A stretch of DNA of 64,000 bases from CAZHRC01 sp964533865 (GCA_964533865.1 CAZHRC010000002.1:173917-237916); one strand, 5' to 3'; shown: positions 1 to 8,877, numbered from the stretch's first letter. Numbers and translations: made by a program. The notes: a model not told the origin generated them from the letters alone.

Positions 1-439
1 GACTCCCTCGTAGCTCGACAACTTGATCTTTAAAAGCTTTGTAAGTGATGTTGTAGGCTTTGGTGATGCGTGTCGATGCAATGTTTCGTTCTGCTAATAG
101 CGCCAAGTAAATGTGATCGACGCTCACGTAGCCGTCGCCAAGTTGTGCCGCCTCGTCTTCTGACTTGAGCAGTATTTTTTGGAAGGTTCTCGAGGGGTAG
201 AGATTGGCCTCCCCCGATTGGCTTGGTAGGGCTTCCATTTGTGTTTTCACTTCTTTAACGTAAGCGTTGGTGTCGATTCCCATTAGTGAAAGGACCCGTC
301 GCACCATGTCATCGCCATTTTGAATGAGCGCATAGTGAAGATGGAGGTCCGTCAATTCCGGGTTGCCATTTTTTATGGCAATATTTTGCGCCTCCTGGAT
401 AACTTCCAGAGATTTTTTCGTGTATTTGTTTTGATCCAT
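1..439 (-). CDS. clpB: ATP-dependent chaperone ClpB, N-terminal part (runs off the window)
   Basis: Only about the first 146 codons are present; the gene continues past base 1. The translation begins MDQNKYTKKSLEVIQEAQ and continues with the LTDLHLHYAL and VSVDHIYLALL signatures of the Clp N-terminal repeat domain. ClpB is the cytoplasmic AAA+ disaggregase that works with DnaK/DnaJ. The ATG at 439 follows a GGAGG with six-base spacing. It lies 22 bases downstream of the J-protein gene on the same strand, so the two probably share a transcript controlled by the CtsR operator at 1439-1455. The AAA modules are outside the window, so ClpB versus ClpC rests on the N-domain alone. Confidence 0.8.
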   Translation of the reverse strand, partial: MDQNKYTKKSLEVIQEAQNIAIKNGNPELTDLHLHYALIQNGDDMVRRVLSLMGIDTNAYVKEVKTQMEALPSQSGEANLYPSRTFQKILLKSEDEAAQLGDGYVSVDHIYLALLAERNIASTRITKAYNITYKAFKDQVVELRGS

Positions 440-461
440 AATAAACCTCCTTGGGTATGTG

Positions 462-1385
462 TTATTGATTCATGGATTCCGCCAATTGGCGGTAGAGGTC
501 TTCTTGTTCTTCGGTGAGATGGACTGGGTTTTGAATGCGAACGTCTAGGAACAAATCGCCGGTGACGCCTTGGCGATCGACAAATCCTTTTTTGCCAACG
601 CGAATCCGCTTACCCGATTGAATGCCTTTGGGCACGCGCACTTTGATCCGTCCAGAAAGTGTATCCACCACTTTGGACGTGCCGAGGGCAGCTTCCCATG
701 GAAAAACGTCTAAATGTTTGACGATGTCCAAACCTACGAGCTCGTTTTCGCTGTCGATAACATTAATTTTGACCAAAATATCTGCGTCTAGTCCGATCTT
801 TTCCCCTTTGACTTTGATTTTCTTGCCAGGGATCATCCCCTTCGGTATTTTAACCTCGAGGTTTTTATTTTCACCGTTGATGTTCAAGCCGAGGGTTTTT
901 GTCGTTCCTTCGTAAACTTCTTTAAGGCTGGCCGAAAGCTCAGTGTCGTACTGTTGTCTTGGCGCTTTTCGCGATCGCCCTCTCTGGCCAAACCCCGAAA
1001 AAACGTCTTGAGCGCTCCCTTGGGCGCCGCCGCCGCCACCAAAAAACATGTTGAAGAAATCGGAGAAACCGCCTTGGCCACCCGATGAGGTGTAGGTATA
1101 GCCTTGGCCGCCGCCAAAATCAAACCCGTACTGGGACGGGTCGAAGTTTTGTCCCCCTTGAAATTCGAAATCTTTTCCAAAGGTGTCATATTTTTTGCGC
1201 TTCCCTTCATCGCTGAGAACCTCATAGGCCTCATTGATCTCTTTAAATTTCTCTTGTGCTTTATCATCACCTTGATTCACATCAGGGTGATACTGTTTTG
1301 CAAGCTTACGGTAAGCTTTTTTTATTTCTGATGGGCTAGCCGTTTTCTCGACGCCAAGCACCTCATAATAATCTCTAAATTCCAT
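462..1385 (-). CDS. cbpA: CbpA-type J-domain co-chaperone (DnaJ without zinc finger)
   Basis: Co-chaperone expected to stimulate DnaK ATPase activity and deliver misfolded substrates. The J-domain covers residues 1-70 with the HPD motif at about 33-35. A Gly/Phe-rich linker (about 75-140) and two DnaJ C-terminal beta domains follow (about 145-300). The four CxxCxGxG zinc repeats of true DnaJ are absent, which places it in the class B (CbpA-like) group; 307 residues is the usual length. The start ATG at 1385 has AAGGGAG six bases upstream. It is first in an apparent heat-shock operon with clpB, behind a strong promoter and a CtsR box. Confidence 0.88.
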   Translation of the reverse strand: MEFRDYYEVLGVEKTASPSEIKKAYRKLAKQYHPDVNQGDDKAQEKFKEINEAYEVLSDEGKRKKYDTFGKDFEFQGGQNFDPSQYGFDFGGGQGYTYTSSGGQGGFSDFFNMFFGGGGGAQGSAQDVFSGFGQRGRSRKAPRQQYDTELSASLKEVYEGTTKTLGLNINGENKNLEVKIPKGMIPGKKIKVKGEKIGLDADILVKINVIDSENELVGLDIVKHLDVFPWEAALGTSKVVDTLSGRIKVRVPKGIQSGKRIRVGKKGFVDRQGVTGDLFLDVRIQNPVHLTEEQEDLYRQLAESMNQ

Positions 1386-1438
1386 AATGTACTCCCTTCT
1401 GCGTTCTAGGTTATCGTTGTGAAAAGGTCTAAAGGTTT

Positions 1439-1455
1439 TTTGACCATCTTTGACC
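1439..1455 (-). promoter_or_regulatory. CtsR operator
   Basis: On the minus strand the site reads GGTCAAA GAT GGTCAAA, a perfect heptad direct repeat with three-base spacing. This is the published CtsR consensus of Bacillota. It overlaps the expected transcription start, eight bases downstream of the -10 box, where a bound repressor would block transcription of cbpA-clpB. Confidence 0.85.
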
Positions 1456-1463
1456 TTGGTTTT

Positions 1464-1492
1464 ATTATACGCTCTTTCCGACCGTTTTGCAA
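1464..1492 (-). promoter_or_regulatory. SigA-type promoter of cbpA-clpB
   Basis: Minus-strand TTGCAA (1487-1492), a 17-base spacer, then a perfect TATAAT (1464-1469). The spacing and hexamers are near consensus. It lies immediately upstream of the CtsR operator. Confidence 0.8.
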
Positions 1493-1545
1493 GGATTTTT
1501 TGAAGATCATAGCGGTATAATCAGGTGAAATATACACACCGTTCA

Positions 1546-1583
1546 AAAAAAGCCCTTCCTCGTACGATCCCGAGGAAAGGCTT
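1546..1583 (-). terminator. Rho-independent terminator of the trkA-trkH-phosphoribosyltransferase group
   Basis: Inverted repeat with arms at 1550-1562 and 1571-1583 (AAGCC..CCTCG type stem), followed on the minus strand by a run of seven T. It sits just after the stop of the phosphoribosyltransferase gene. Confidence 0.8.
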
Positions 1584-1588
1584 GGTGA

Positions 1589-2098
1589 TTAACGCGAGTA
1601 TTGAATTCTCGAGGACACGGGAAACCCCTCGAGTCTTTGTCTACCACCGAGGTGGGGCAATTCGAGTAAAAACTGACAATACAAAATCTCTGCGCCTTTG
1701 CTAACTAATAGATCCGCGGTGCGCTTTACGGTTTTGCCTGCACCGAGAATGTCGGCCATGACGACCATGCGCTTTCCTTTGATTCCGATTTCAGGAAGGG
1801 CGCCGACGACGAAGCCGTTTTCCGCCGGCATGATCTCATGATCGGTGGCGGTTTCCTGCACTTTGGGAAATGGTACAAATCCAACGCCTAGGGCGTAGGA
1901 CACTGCCGATGGCAGCAGGTAGCCTTTGTCAACGGGAGAGACAATGTAATCAAAGGGGACTTCCCACATATCTTCAATGGTACGATCCACCGCTTCTCTT
2001 AGACAGTCTCGATTGGTGGTCAAAGGCGAAAGATCCACGTAGTAGGGTTCATTTGGTCGGTAGTTTTCGATCACTCGAATGTATTCGTTAAGATTCAT
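1589..2098 (-). CDS. Purine/pyrimidine phosphoribosyltransferase-family protein (Apt-like)
   Basis: A 169-residue type I phosphoribosyltransferase. The PRPP-binding loop is visible as VVMADILGAGKT (about residues 111-122), preceded by a beta-strand region (FDYIVSPVDKGYLLPSAV) typical of the Apt/Xpt group. It would transfer ribose-5-phosphate from PRPP to a nucleobase. The loop has Ala-Asp where most family members have two acidic residues, so the substrate is uncertain. The start at 2098 has AGAGGAG seven bases upstream. It follows trkH by 14 bases and is probably the last gene of that transcript; a functional link to potassium uptake is not obvious. Confidence 0.65.
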   Translation of the reverse strand: MNLNEYIRVIENYRPNEPYYVDLSPLTTNRDCLREAVDRTIEDMWEVPFDYIVSPVDKGYLLPSAVSYALGVGFVPFPKVQETATDHEIMPAENGFVVGALPEIGIKGKRMVVMADILGAGKTVKRTADLLVSKGAEILYCQFLLELPHLGGRQRLEGFPVSSRIQYSR

Positions 2099-2112
2099 AG
2101 CACGCTCCTCTT

Positions 2113-3564
2113 TTAATGACGTTTGCGCCAGGTGCTCGGGCTAAATAAAACGACGATGGGAAAGATCTCCAATCGACCGACGATCATGCCGATGGAGAGG
2201 GTGATTTTTGAGATATCTGATAAGTGTGAAAAGTTTGCAGCGGGTCCAACTTTGCCCAAACCTGGTCCGATGTTGTTAAAGGTGGCCGCTACTGCACTAA
2301 AGGCCGTTAGGAAATCTGGAACGTCGAAGGCAATGATCACAAGTAGCGCTACAAAGATCATCATGTACACCACGAAGTAATTGCTGATGCGCGATAGCGT
2401 CTGATCCGGCACTCCTCTGTCGTTCATGATCACTGAAACTTTGCGATTGGGGTTTAGATACCTTTTGCACTCGGCAATGGCAGATCGGCCGAGCATTACG
2501 ACACGAGAGACTTTAAGCCCACCAGCTGTCGAACCGGCACAAGCCCCGACAAACATGATCAAAAGCAGCACCAGCTGAGATAACAAAGGCCACTGCCCAA
2601 AATCCGCAGTGGAATAACCGGTGGTGGTGATCACCGAGGATACACTGAAAAAGGCGTCTCGTACCATGGTGGCGTAATTATCGTAGTTTGGAAAGAGATT
2701 AAAACAAATCAACGCAATGGCAATGGCGATAATCTTCAAAAACCATTTGAGCTCATCGTCTTTTAGCGCTTCTTTGACGTGTCCTGTCAGCACGAGAAAG
2801 TGTAGGTTGAAGTTGATCCCAAACACGATCATTGCAACGCCGAGGATCATTTCGACCGCTGGATTTTGGTAAAAAGCGACGGAGCCGTTTTTGATCCCAA
2901 ATCCTCCGGTCCCCGCTGCGCCAAAAGCGTGAAGAGTCGCATCGAACAACGGCAACCCCGCCACCACCAATATCCCGACGAGTATGATGGTCATCACCGT
3001 ATAGATGACGTAAAGTATGCGCGCCGTGTGGCTCAGTCGACTGACCAACTTACCGAAGACGGGCCCAGGCACTTCCGCTTTCATAATGTGAATCGTATCT
3101 GGCTCGATCTTTGGCATAACCGCCAATGCGAGGACTAAAAAGCCCATACCTCCAACAAAGTGACTAAAACTTCGCCAAAACAACCCACTGTTGCTCATCG
3201 CGGTCAGATCTGTGATAATGCTTGACCCAGTGGTAGTAAACCCGCTGGCCATTTCAAAAAAGCAATCCACAACGGAGGGGATTTCACCTGTAAAGTAAAA
3301 GGGCAGTCCACCAAAGAAAGACACGAGTATCCACGCCAACCCGGTGATGACAAAACCCTCCTTAGTATAGTAACGGGTGGTGTCTGGTTTTTTTAAACCC
3401 CATATCAATCCTAGGATCAACAGTAGAGCGATAGTTTTTGCGTAGGCGATTTTAATCATCGGGGCTTCTCCGTAGTAAAAAGCCACCAAAAGGGGTAAAA
3501 ACATCAGCACCCCTTCAAGTAAGAAAATGCGCCCTAGGACGTATCGCACCATTTTTAGGTTCAT
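2113..3564 (-). CDS. trkH: Trk/Ktr-type potassium uptake membrane subunit TrkH
   Basis: A 483-residue polytopic inner-membrane protein of the TrkH/KtrB superfamily. It forms the ion-conducting subunit for potassium uptake and is gated by TrkA. Repeated hydrophobic hairpins with filter-like TTTG(S/Y) segments are visible (ASGFTTTGSSI near residue 110, SVITTTGYS near 310, AGSTAGGLK near 345). Its start overlaps the trkA stop as ATGA, which indicates translational coupling. Length and topology fit the family. Confidence 0.9.
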   Translation of the reverse strand: MNLKMVRYVLGRIFLLEGVLMFLPLLVAFYYGEAPMIKIAYAKTIALLLILGLIWGLKKPDTTRYYTKEGFVITGLAWILVSFFGGLPFYFTGEIPSVVDCFFEMASGFTTTGSSIITDLTAMSNSGLFWRSFSHFVGGMGFLVLALAVMPKIEPDTIHIMKAEVPGPVFGKLVSRLSHTARILYVIYTVMTIILVGILVVAGLPLFDATLHAFGAAGTGGFGIKNGSVAFYQNPAVEMILGVAMIVFGINFNLHFLVLTGHVKEALKDDELKWFLKIIAIAIALICFNLFPNYDNYATMVRDAFFSVSSVITTTGYSTADFGQWPLLSQLVLLLIMFVGACAGSTAGGLKVSRVVMLGRSAIAECKRYLNPNRKVSVIMNDRGVPDQTLSRISNYFVVYMMIFVALLVIIAFDVPDFLTAFSAVAATFNNIGPGLGKVGPAANFSHLSDISKITLSIGMIVGRLEIFPIVVLFSPSTWRKRH

Positions 3565-4925
3565 CGCCGTCCCTCCAAAACCCCATCCAAATCGTCCATA
3601 AAGCGATTAGTCGTCACGACCACCACTCTATCTCGTGGCAAGATAACGTCGTCCCCAGAGGGAAACAAGGCTTTGTGATTGCGTATGATAAAGGCAATGA
3701 GTATGCCATCCTTTAATTGGAGCTGGCGAATGGGCGTGTCGATTAACCGACTGTCGGATTTAGCGATAAACTCCAATGCCTCTACCCGATTGTCCGCCAT
3801 ACGGTGTAGGGTTTCCACTTTGGATCCTGTCGAATTGATCAACGCGCGAACGTAGCGTACGATAATATCTGCGACGATTTTCTTTGGACTGACAATGGAT
3901 TTTAGAGCCCCTGGTGTGAGAATGGATAGCAATCGCGTCCGATCCACTTTCGTTACCGTTTTGCTCACCCCTTCGGCTTTGGCGTAGAGTGAGGCGATGA
4001 TGTTCTCTTCGTCGATACCTGTCAAAGAGATAAACACGTCATAGTCCGCCACTCGCTCTCTGTCGAGGAAGTCTTGGTTTGTTCCGTCACCATAGATCAC
4101 TTCCGCTTCTGGAAAATCGGCACTTAATGCCTCCGCTTTTTTCTCGTCCACTTCCACAATTTTAACGTCGATGTGGTGTTGGAGAAGGATCTCTACGAGG
4201 TAATAGCTCACCTTTCCCCCGCCGACGATAAAACATGAGCGTATGGGTTTTTGGTGAAACCCTTTGTCTCTACAAAAACGCTCCAGATCTTTTGAGGTTC
4301 CAGTAACGTGGATCAAATCCCCTGCCTTAAGCACAAAATCTCCAGAAGGAATGTACACCTCTTCGCCTCGTTCAACGATGCAGACGAGAATGTGATTGAG
4401 CACCATTTTCTGAAAGTCGATTAAGGATTTGCCCACCAACTCGTTGTCCGCAGTCAACTCCAGCTTAATAATGCTGACCTTGTTGTCCACAAAGGTCTCC
4501 ACGTCCATCGCCTCTCGATAGCGCAAGGTATTAATAATGGTTTTTGCCGTCAGTTTTTCCGGATTGACCATCATATCAATCCCCAAACTCTCTCGCATAA
4601 AATCAATATGTGTGGCGTATCTGGGATTTCGCACTCGAGCGATGGTGTTTTTAGCGCCCAGTTTTTTTGCGATAATACTCGATACAATGTTGATTTCATC
4701 GTCGTCGGTGACGGCGATAAACACGCCGGCTTCTTGAACGCCAGCGTCGATGAGCACTTCGTATTCTGCTCCATTGCCATGCAAGCCAGTGATATCCGAG
4801 CGTTCGATGAGTTGTTCCAACTTCTTTTCGTTTTGTTCAATTAAGATGACGTCGCTGCCTTCAATCGCAAGGTCTTCGCATAGAAGCTCGCCAACTTTTC
4901 CAGCACCCACGATAATGATTTTCAT
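3561..4925 (-). CDS. trkA: Trk system potassium uptake regulatory protein TrkA
   Basis: A 454-residue cytoplasmic gating ring protein with two tandem RCK modules. The first starts MKIIIVGAGKVGELLCEDL, a Rossmann GxGxxG motif at residues 7-12 that binds NAD(H) or nucleotide. A second Rossmann motif, CFIVGGGKVSYYL, appears near residue 232. Each is followed by a TrkA-C domain. It binds TrkH and controls ion flux. The ATG at 4925 is preceded by GGAGGAG. A TATAAT-like -10 is visible at 4954-4959 with only a weak -35. It is first in a trkA-trkH-phosphoribosyltransferase group. Confidence 0.92.
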   Translation of the reverse strand: MKIIIVGAGKVGELLCEDLAIEGSDVILIEQNEKKLEQLIERSDITGLHGNGAEYEVLIDAGVQEAGVFIAVTDDDEINIVSSIIAKKLGAKNTIARVRNPRYATHIDFMRESLGIDMMVNPEKLTAKTIINTLRYREAMDVETFVDNKVSIIKLELTADNELVGKSLIDFQKMVLNHILVCIVERGEEVYIPSGDFVLKAGDLIHVTGTSKDLERFCRDKGFHQKPIRSCFIVGGGKVSYYLVEILLQHHIDVKIVEVDEKKAEALSADFPEAEVIYGDGTNQDFLDRERVADYDVFISLTGIDEENIIASLYAKAEGVSKTVTKVDRTRLLSILTPGALKSIVSPKKIVADIIVRYVRALINSTGSKVETLHRMADNRVEALEFIAKSDSRLIDTPIRQLQLKDGILIAFIIRNHKALFPSGDDVILPRDRVVVVTTNRFMDDLDGVLEGRR

Positions 4926-5024
4926 AACTCCTCCATTTTCGAAGTATAGAATGATTATAACCTACTTTAGATCGAAATGAAACGCTATTCCAAAATATCT
5001 CTTTTCGCTAGCAATTCCCCATTT

Positions 5025-5555
5025 CTAATCCCTACGGGTTAAAATATCCACGACTACGGCGACCGCACGCTGGAGTTCGTATGATCCCACTTTTTTCGCC
5101 AAGTCCCATCGGCGCCGCTTCTGGAAATCGAGTTGAATGACCGCCGCCAAATGCCTGTTCTGCCGAATGGCCTTCTCGCTCGACAAGGTGGAGAGGTGTT
5201 CACCTGTAGTAAGAACGATGGTATTGTTCACGTGCTCGCGGATCTCGCACGCATTGACATAGCAATAAGCTCCATCGTTTCGCCCAATGGGAATGCGGTA
5301 CTTCAAGCCGATAAGAATAATATCTTCCCTGAGCACACGAGGGATATTTTTCCTAATGGTTAATAATTTTTCATATTTTTCCCGCGTCGCTTTTTCGTCG
5401 ATGGAAAACTGGCAGTACAGATTGCGCAAACAACTGCGCACCGATTTCCCAATAGGATATACCCCTTTTTTGGTATAAATTTCAGCTGTGTTTCCGTTAT
5501 CGTATGCGGGGAGCAAAGCAAGAATGCCTTCCTCTACCCACTTCTCAGCGGTCAT
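5025..5555 (-). CDS. ComK-like competence regulator family protein
   Basis: A 176-residue protein that I place in the ComK family by pattern. It has an early GILALLPAYD strand, a KSVRSCLRNLYCQF segment resembling the 'DRSCRFFG' region of ComK, a central IGLKYRIPIGRNDGAYCYVNACEI block aligning with 'FLFPTLSSTRPQCGWIS', and a basic carboxy half. ComK activates DNA-uptake genes in Bacillus; in Clostridia the role of such homologues is poorly known. The start at 5555 has a full-strength AAAGGAGGTGA. The promoter has perfect spacing and a LexA-type box between its hexamers, so expression may respond to DNA damage. The family call is tentative. Confidence 0.5.
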   Translation of the reverse strand: MTAEKWVEEGILALLPAYDNGNTAEIYTKKGVYPIGKSVRSCLRNLYCQFSIDEKATREKYEKLLTIRKNIPRVLREDIILIGLKYRIPIGRNDGAYCYVNACEIREHVNNTIVLTTGEHLSTLSSEKAIRQNRHLAAVIQLDFQKRRRWDLAKKVGSYELQRAVAVVVDILTRRD

Positions 5556-5575
5556 CGTCTCACCTCCTTTCGTTA

Positions 5576-5604
5576 AGTGTAAAGAACATTTGTTCTATTG
5601 TCAA
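5576..5604 (-). promoter_or_regulatory. SigA promoter of the comK-like gene
   Basis: Minus-strand TTGACA (5599-5604), 17-base spacer, TACACT (5576-5581). The -35 is consensus. The spacer holds a GAAC-N4-GTTC palindrome (separate entry). Confidence 0.75.
5583..5596 (-). promoter_or_regulatory. Candidate LexA (SOS) box
   Basis: The minus strand reads AGAACAAATGTTCT. The core GAAC-AAAT-GTTC agrees with the Bacillus LexA box CGAAC-RNRY-GTTYC at 12 of 14 positions. It lies wholly between the -35 and -10 of the comK-like gene, an ideal repressor position. Confidence 0.65.
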
Positions 5605-5631
5605 GGCCCACTTTTCTCATGCCCTTGAGTC

Positions 5632-5668
5632 AAAAAAAGCCTTGTGAACAAATTGTCCACAAGGCTTT
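5632..5668 (-). terminator. Terminator downstream of the ABC-F gene
   Basis: Perfect 11-base stem (arms 5636-5646 and 5658-5668, AAAGCCTTGTG type) followed on the minus strand by seven T. It separates the ABC-F gene from the comK-like promoter. Confidence 0.85.
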
Positions 5669-5679
5669 GACTTTTACAA

Positions 5680-7230
5680 CTAAAATACTCCAAAATCTTC
5701 CATATTCCAAACATCGGTGGCGATGTCATTGTAAAATTCCTTTTCGTGGGAGATTAAGAAAATCCCACCTTTATACGCTCGCAACGCTCGCTTTAGCTCT
5801 TCTTTGGCGTCCACATCCAGATGATTTGTCGGTTCGTCGAGCATGAGGATATTGGTTTCTCGGTTGAGAATTTTACACAACCGCACCTTTGCCTGCTCTC
5901 CTCCACTGAGGACTTTGACTTGGGATTCGATGTGAACCGTAGTCAAACCGCATTTCGCCAAAGCTGCACGTATGCGGTACTGTTCCCAAGAGGGAAAACT
6001 CTGCCACAACTCTTCAATACAGGTATTAGTGTTGCCTTCATTTTCCTCTTGTTGGAAATAACCGATCTCTAGGTTCTGTCCGTGTTCCACCTCCCCTGAG
6101 ATGGGTTTGATTAACCCGAGGACCGTTTTGATCAACGTCGATTTTCCCAAGCCGTTTGCGCCGACGACGGCAATACGCTGTCCTCTTTCCATTCGCACAT
6201 TCAGAGGTTTCGTCAAGGGCTTATCATAGCCTATGACCAAATCCTTCGTTTCAAAGATGAGTTTGCCAGGCGCTGCTTTTTGAAGAAACTCAAACTGCGG
6301 CTTGGGCTTTTCTCGTACTTTTTCGATGCGCTCCATCTTATCCAACTTCTTTTGACGCGACATGGCCATGTTTCGTGTGGCGACTCTCGCCTTATTTCGC
6401 GCGACAAAATCCTCCAGATCTGCAATTTCCTGTTGTTGACGTTTGTAAGAAGCTTCCAAGTGTTTCAACTTTTGCTCGTGGAGGCGTTTAAACTCGTCGT
6501 AATCGCCAACGTACCGGTTGATCTCTTTGTTTTCCACGTGATAAATCAGGTTGATCACCGAGTTGAGAAAGGGGATGTCGTGGGAGATAAGGATGAAGGC
6601 GTCCTCGTATTCTTGGAGGTAACGGCGCAGCCACTCGATATGCTCCTCGTCCAAATAGTTGGTGGGCTCGTCGAGCATGAGGATATCTGGCTTTTCCAGT
6701 AACAGCTTTGCCAACAGCACCTTAGACCGCTGTCCACCACTGAGGTCAGATACGATTTTATCCAGCCCAATGGCGTCGATACCCATGCCAATAGCGATGT
6801 CTTCGACTTTGGCATCGATCAAATAAAAGTCCCGATGTTCCAATAAGTCTTGTAACTCGCCGGCTTCTTCTAACATCGCTTCCATGTCATCGCCTTCAGC
6901 CGTCGCCATATCGGTGTAGAGCTGTTCGATATCTTGTTGGATTTGAACCAAATCGGAAAAGGCACCTCTCAAAACGTCTCTCACCGTTTGAGTTTTGTCC
7001 AGAGAAGCGTGCTGATCCAAGTAGCCGACCTTGACCCGCTTTGCCCACTCCACTGTTCCTTCCTCAGGCTCGAGTTTTCCGGTGATCAAGTTCATAAAAG
7101 AGGATTTCCCCTCGCCATTTGGGCCCACTAGACCGATGTGCTCTCCTTTTAATAACCTAAAGTTTACATTGTTTAATATTTCTCTTCCACCGTAACTGTG
7201 ACTTAAATCGGTGACTGTCAGTATGCTCAT
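5680..7230 (-). CDS. ABC-F family ATPase (YkpA/YbiT-like)
   Basis: A 516-residue soluble protein with two ABC cassettes and no membrane segments, the hallmark of ABC-F translation factors that bind the ribosomal E site. The first Walker A is GPNGEGKSS (about 36-44), with signature LSGGQ and Walker B ILMLDEPTN. The second Walker A is GANGLGKST (about 355), with LSGGE and a second ILMLDEPTN. A basic coiled linker (KRQQQEIADLEDFVARNKAR) lies between them as in EttA/YkpA/YbiT. The arrangement suggests a housekeeping member more than a resistance determinant, but that is inference. The start at 7230 has AGGAG. It may be transcribed with the UPF0210 gene 12 bases upstream. Confidence 0.88.
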   Translation of the reverse strand: MSILTVTDLSHSYGGREILNNVNFRLLKGEHIGLVGPNGEGKSSFMNLITGKLEPEEGTVEWAKRVKVGYLDQHASLDKTQTVRDVLRGAFSDLVQIQQDIEQLYTDMATAEGDDMEAMLEEAGELQDLLEHRDFYLIDAKVEDIAIGMGIDAIGLDKIVSDLSGGQRSKVLLAKLLLEKPDILMLDEPTNYLDEEHIEWLRRYLQEYEDAFILISHDIPFLNSVINLIYHVENKEINRYVGDYDEFKRLHEQKLKHLEASYKRQQQEIADLEDFVARNKARVATRNMAMSRQKKLDKMERIEKVREKPKPQFEFLQKAAPGKLIFETKDLVIGYDKPLTKPLNVRMERGQRIAVVGANGLGKSTLIKTVLGLIKPISGEVEHGQNLEIGYFQQEENEGNTNTCIEELWQSFPSWEQYRIRAALAKCGLTTVHIESQVKVLSGGEQAKVRLCKILNRETNILMLDEPTNHLDVDAKEELKRALRAYKGGIFLISHEKEFYNDIATDVWNMEDFGVF

Positions 7231-7242
7231 AGTGCTCCTATT

Positions 7243-8598
7243 CTAATTCTTAAAACTGTGTACTGGTGCTGGGATTCTGCCACCTCGAGCGATAAAATCC
7301 TCTGAAGAGTGGCTGTTGACCGCCATGATCGGCGCCACGCCAAGTAACCCACCAAAGACCGCTGCTTCGCCAACGCCCTTTCCAATCACAGGGATCAAGC
7401 GCACCGCCGTCGTCTTTTGGTTGATCATCCCTATCGCCGACTCGTCAGCGATAATGGCAGATATGGTCGATGCTGGCGTGTCGCCAGGGACGGCGATCAT
7501 ATCGAGCCCCACAGAGCAGACACATGTCATCGCTTCCAATTTATCGATGGTGATCGCGCCGAGTTGAGCCGCTTCGATCATCCCTTCGTCTTCCGAAACG
7601 GGGATAAATGCACCGCTCAACCCACCGACTTCCGTTGAAGCCATGATGCCGCCCTTTTTAACCGCATCGTTGAGTAACGCCACCGCGCATGTGGTCCCAT
7701 GGGTGCCAACGCGCTCCAATCCCATTTCTTCAATAATACGCGCCACGCTGTCGCCTATGGCAGGCGTTGGCGCTAAGGATAAATCGATAATATTGAAGGG
7801 AACGCCGATGGCGGCAGCCACTTCTTTTCCGATGAGCTCGCCAAGGCGTGTAATTTTAAAAGCGGTCTTTTTGACCACGTCGCTCACCACTTCAAAAGGC
7901 TGTCCTTTGCAACTTTCTAAAGCGACTTTGACCACCCCAGGTCCAGAAACGCCGACGGATAGGGACGCTTCCCGTTCGCCCACGCCATGATAAGCCCCGG
8001 CCATAAAAGGATTGTCCTCTACCGCATTGGCAAAGACCACTAGTTTTGCACAGCCGATGGATTCGTTAGCCGCTGTCAATTGTGCCGTTTCGACGACCAC
8101 TTCACCCAATAACTTCACCGCATCCATATTGATCCCCGATCTCGTCGATGCGACGTTGACCGAAGCGCACACTCGCTCGGTAGATGCCAAGGCTCTAGGT
8201 AGGGATCGAATAAGTACTTCATCTGCCTCAGTCATTCCCTTGTGTACTAACGCAGAAAAACCGCCAATAAAATCCACACCGGTCTCCTCAGCACATCGAT
8301 CGAGAACTTGAGCAAACGCCACGTAATCCTCTTCTCCACAGGCTCCTGCGATTAAAGAGATCGGCGTCACCGCAATTCGCTTGTTCACAATGGATATACC
8401 GTAGTTTCCGCCAATGCGATCCGCCTCCCGCACTAAATTTTTGGCAATGCGGGTGATTTTATTGTAAATTTTTTCGCGACAAGCCGCCCCGTCCGCGTCG
8501 ATACAGTCCAATAGGGAAATCCCCAGAGTTACCGTGCGCACGTCAAGGTTTTGCTCGTCGAGCATTTTTATCGTTTCAAGTATATAATTTTGGTTCAT
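7243..8598 (-). CDS. UPF0210 (DUF711/PFL family) protein
   Basis: A 451-residue protein of the UPF0210 family, characteristically Ala/Gly/Ser-rich with conserved blocks NYGISIVNKRIAVTPISL, FIGGFSALVHKGM and GTHGTTCAVALLNDAV. Biochemical function is not established; some resources call it PFL-like. It lies nine bases downstream of the small ACT protein. This two-gene arrangement is widely conserved in Bacillota, which suggests that the ACT protein is its ligand-sensing partner. The start at 8598 has a GGAGAG. Confidence 0.85.
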   Translation of the reverse strand: MNQNYILETIKMLDEQNLDVRTVTLGISLLDCIDADGAACREKIYNKITRIAKNLVREADRIGGNYGISIVNKRIAVTPISLIAGACGEEDYVAFAQVLDRCAEETGVDFIGGFSALVHKGMTEADEVLIRSLPRALASTERVCASVNVASTRSGINMDAVKLLGEVVVETAQLTAANESIGCAKLVVFANAVEDNPFMAGAYHGVGEREASLSVGVSGPGVVKVALESCKGQPFEVVSDVVKKTAFKITRLGELIGKEVAAAIGVPFNIIDLSLAPTPAIGDSVARIIEEMGLERVGTHGTTCAVALLNDAVKKGGIMASTEVGGLSGAFIPVSEDEGMIEAAQLGAITIDKLEAMTCVCSVGLDMIAVPGDTPASTISAIIADESAIGMINQKTTAVRLIPVIGKGVGEAAVFGGLLGVAPIMAVNSHSSEDFIARGGRIPAPVHSFKN

Positions 8599-8607
8599 GC
8601 TCTCTCC

Positions 8608-8877
8608 TTATAAGGTGTACATGGCGTTGTAAAGCGCTTCATTTTGCAACCGAATGTTGAGATGCATGTCGTTGCCAAGGGCGTCAAAAGCCTCTTGAAT
8701 CTCGGTGAAATCTTTGGTTTTATCCGTGCAGTCCACCAACATGACCATGGTGAAATACTCTTGCATCGTCGTTTGGTTAATGTCTAAAATATTGATATTA
8801 AACTCTGCCAATTTCTCAGACACTCGATAAACAATCCCAACCTTATCTTTTCCTATAACCGTTAATATCGCGCGCAT
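8608..8877 (-). CDS. UPF0237 ACT-domain protein
   Basis: An 89-residue stand-alone ACT domain (MRAILTVIGKDKVGIVYRVS), a fold that usually binds amino acids as a regulatory ligand. A longer reading from 8919 is possible, but the ATG at 8877 is preceded by a perfect AGGAGG with five-base spacing and matches the family start. It is paired with the UPF0210 gene directly downstream. Confidence 0.85.
   Translation of the reverse strand: MRAILTVIGKDKVGIVYRVSEKLAEFNINILDINQTTMQEYFTMVMLVDCTDKTKDFTEIQEAFDALGNDMHLNIRLQNEALYNAMYTL

Noticed and set aside
884..1270. A 128-codon minus-strand frame inside cbpA
   Set aside because: It is a shadow frame of the J-protein gene with no domain of its own.
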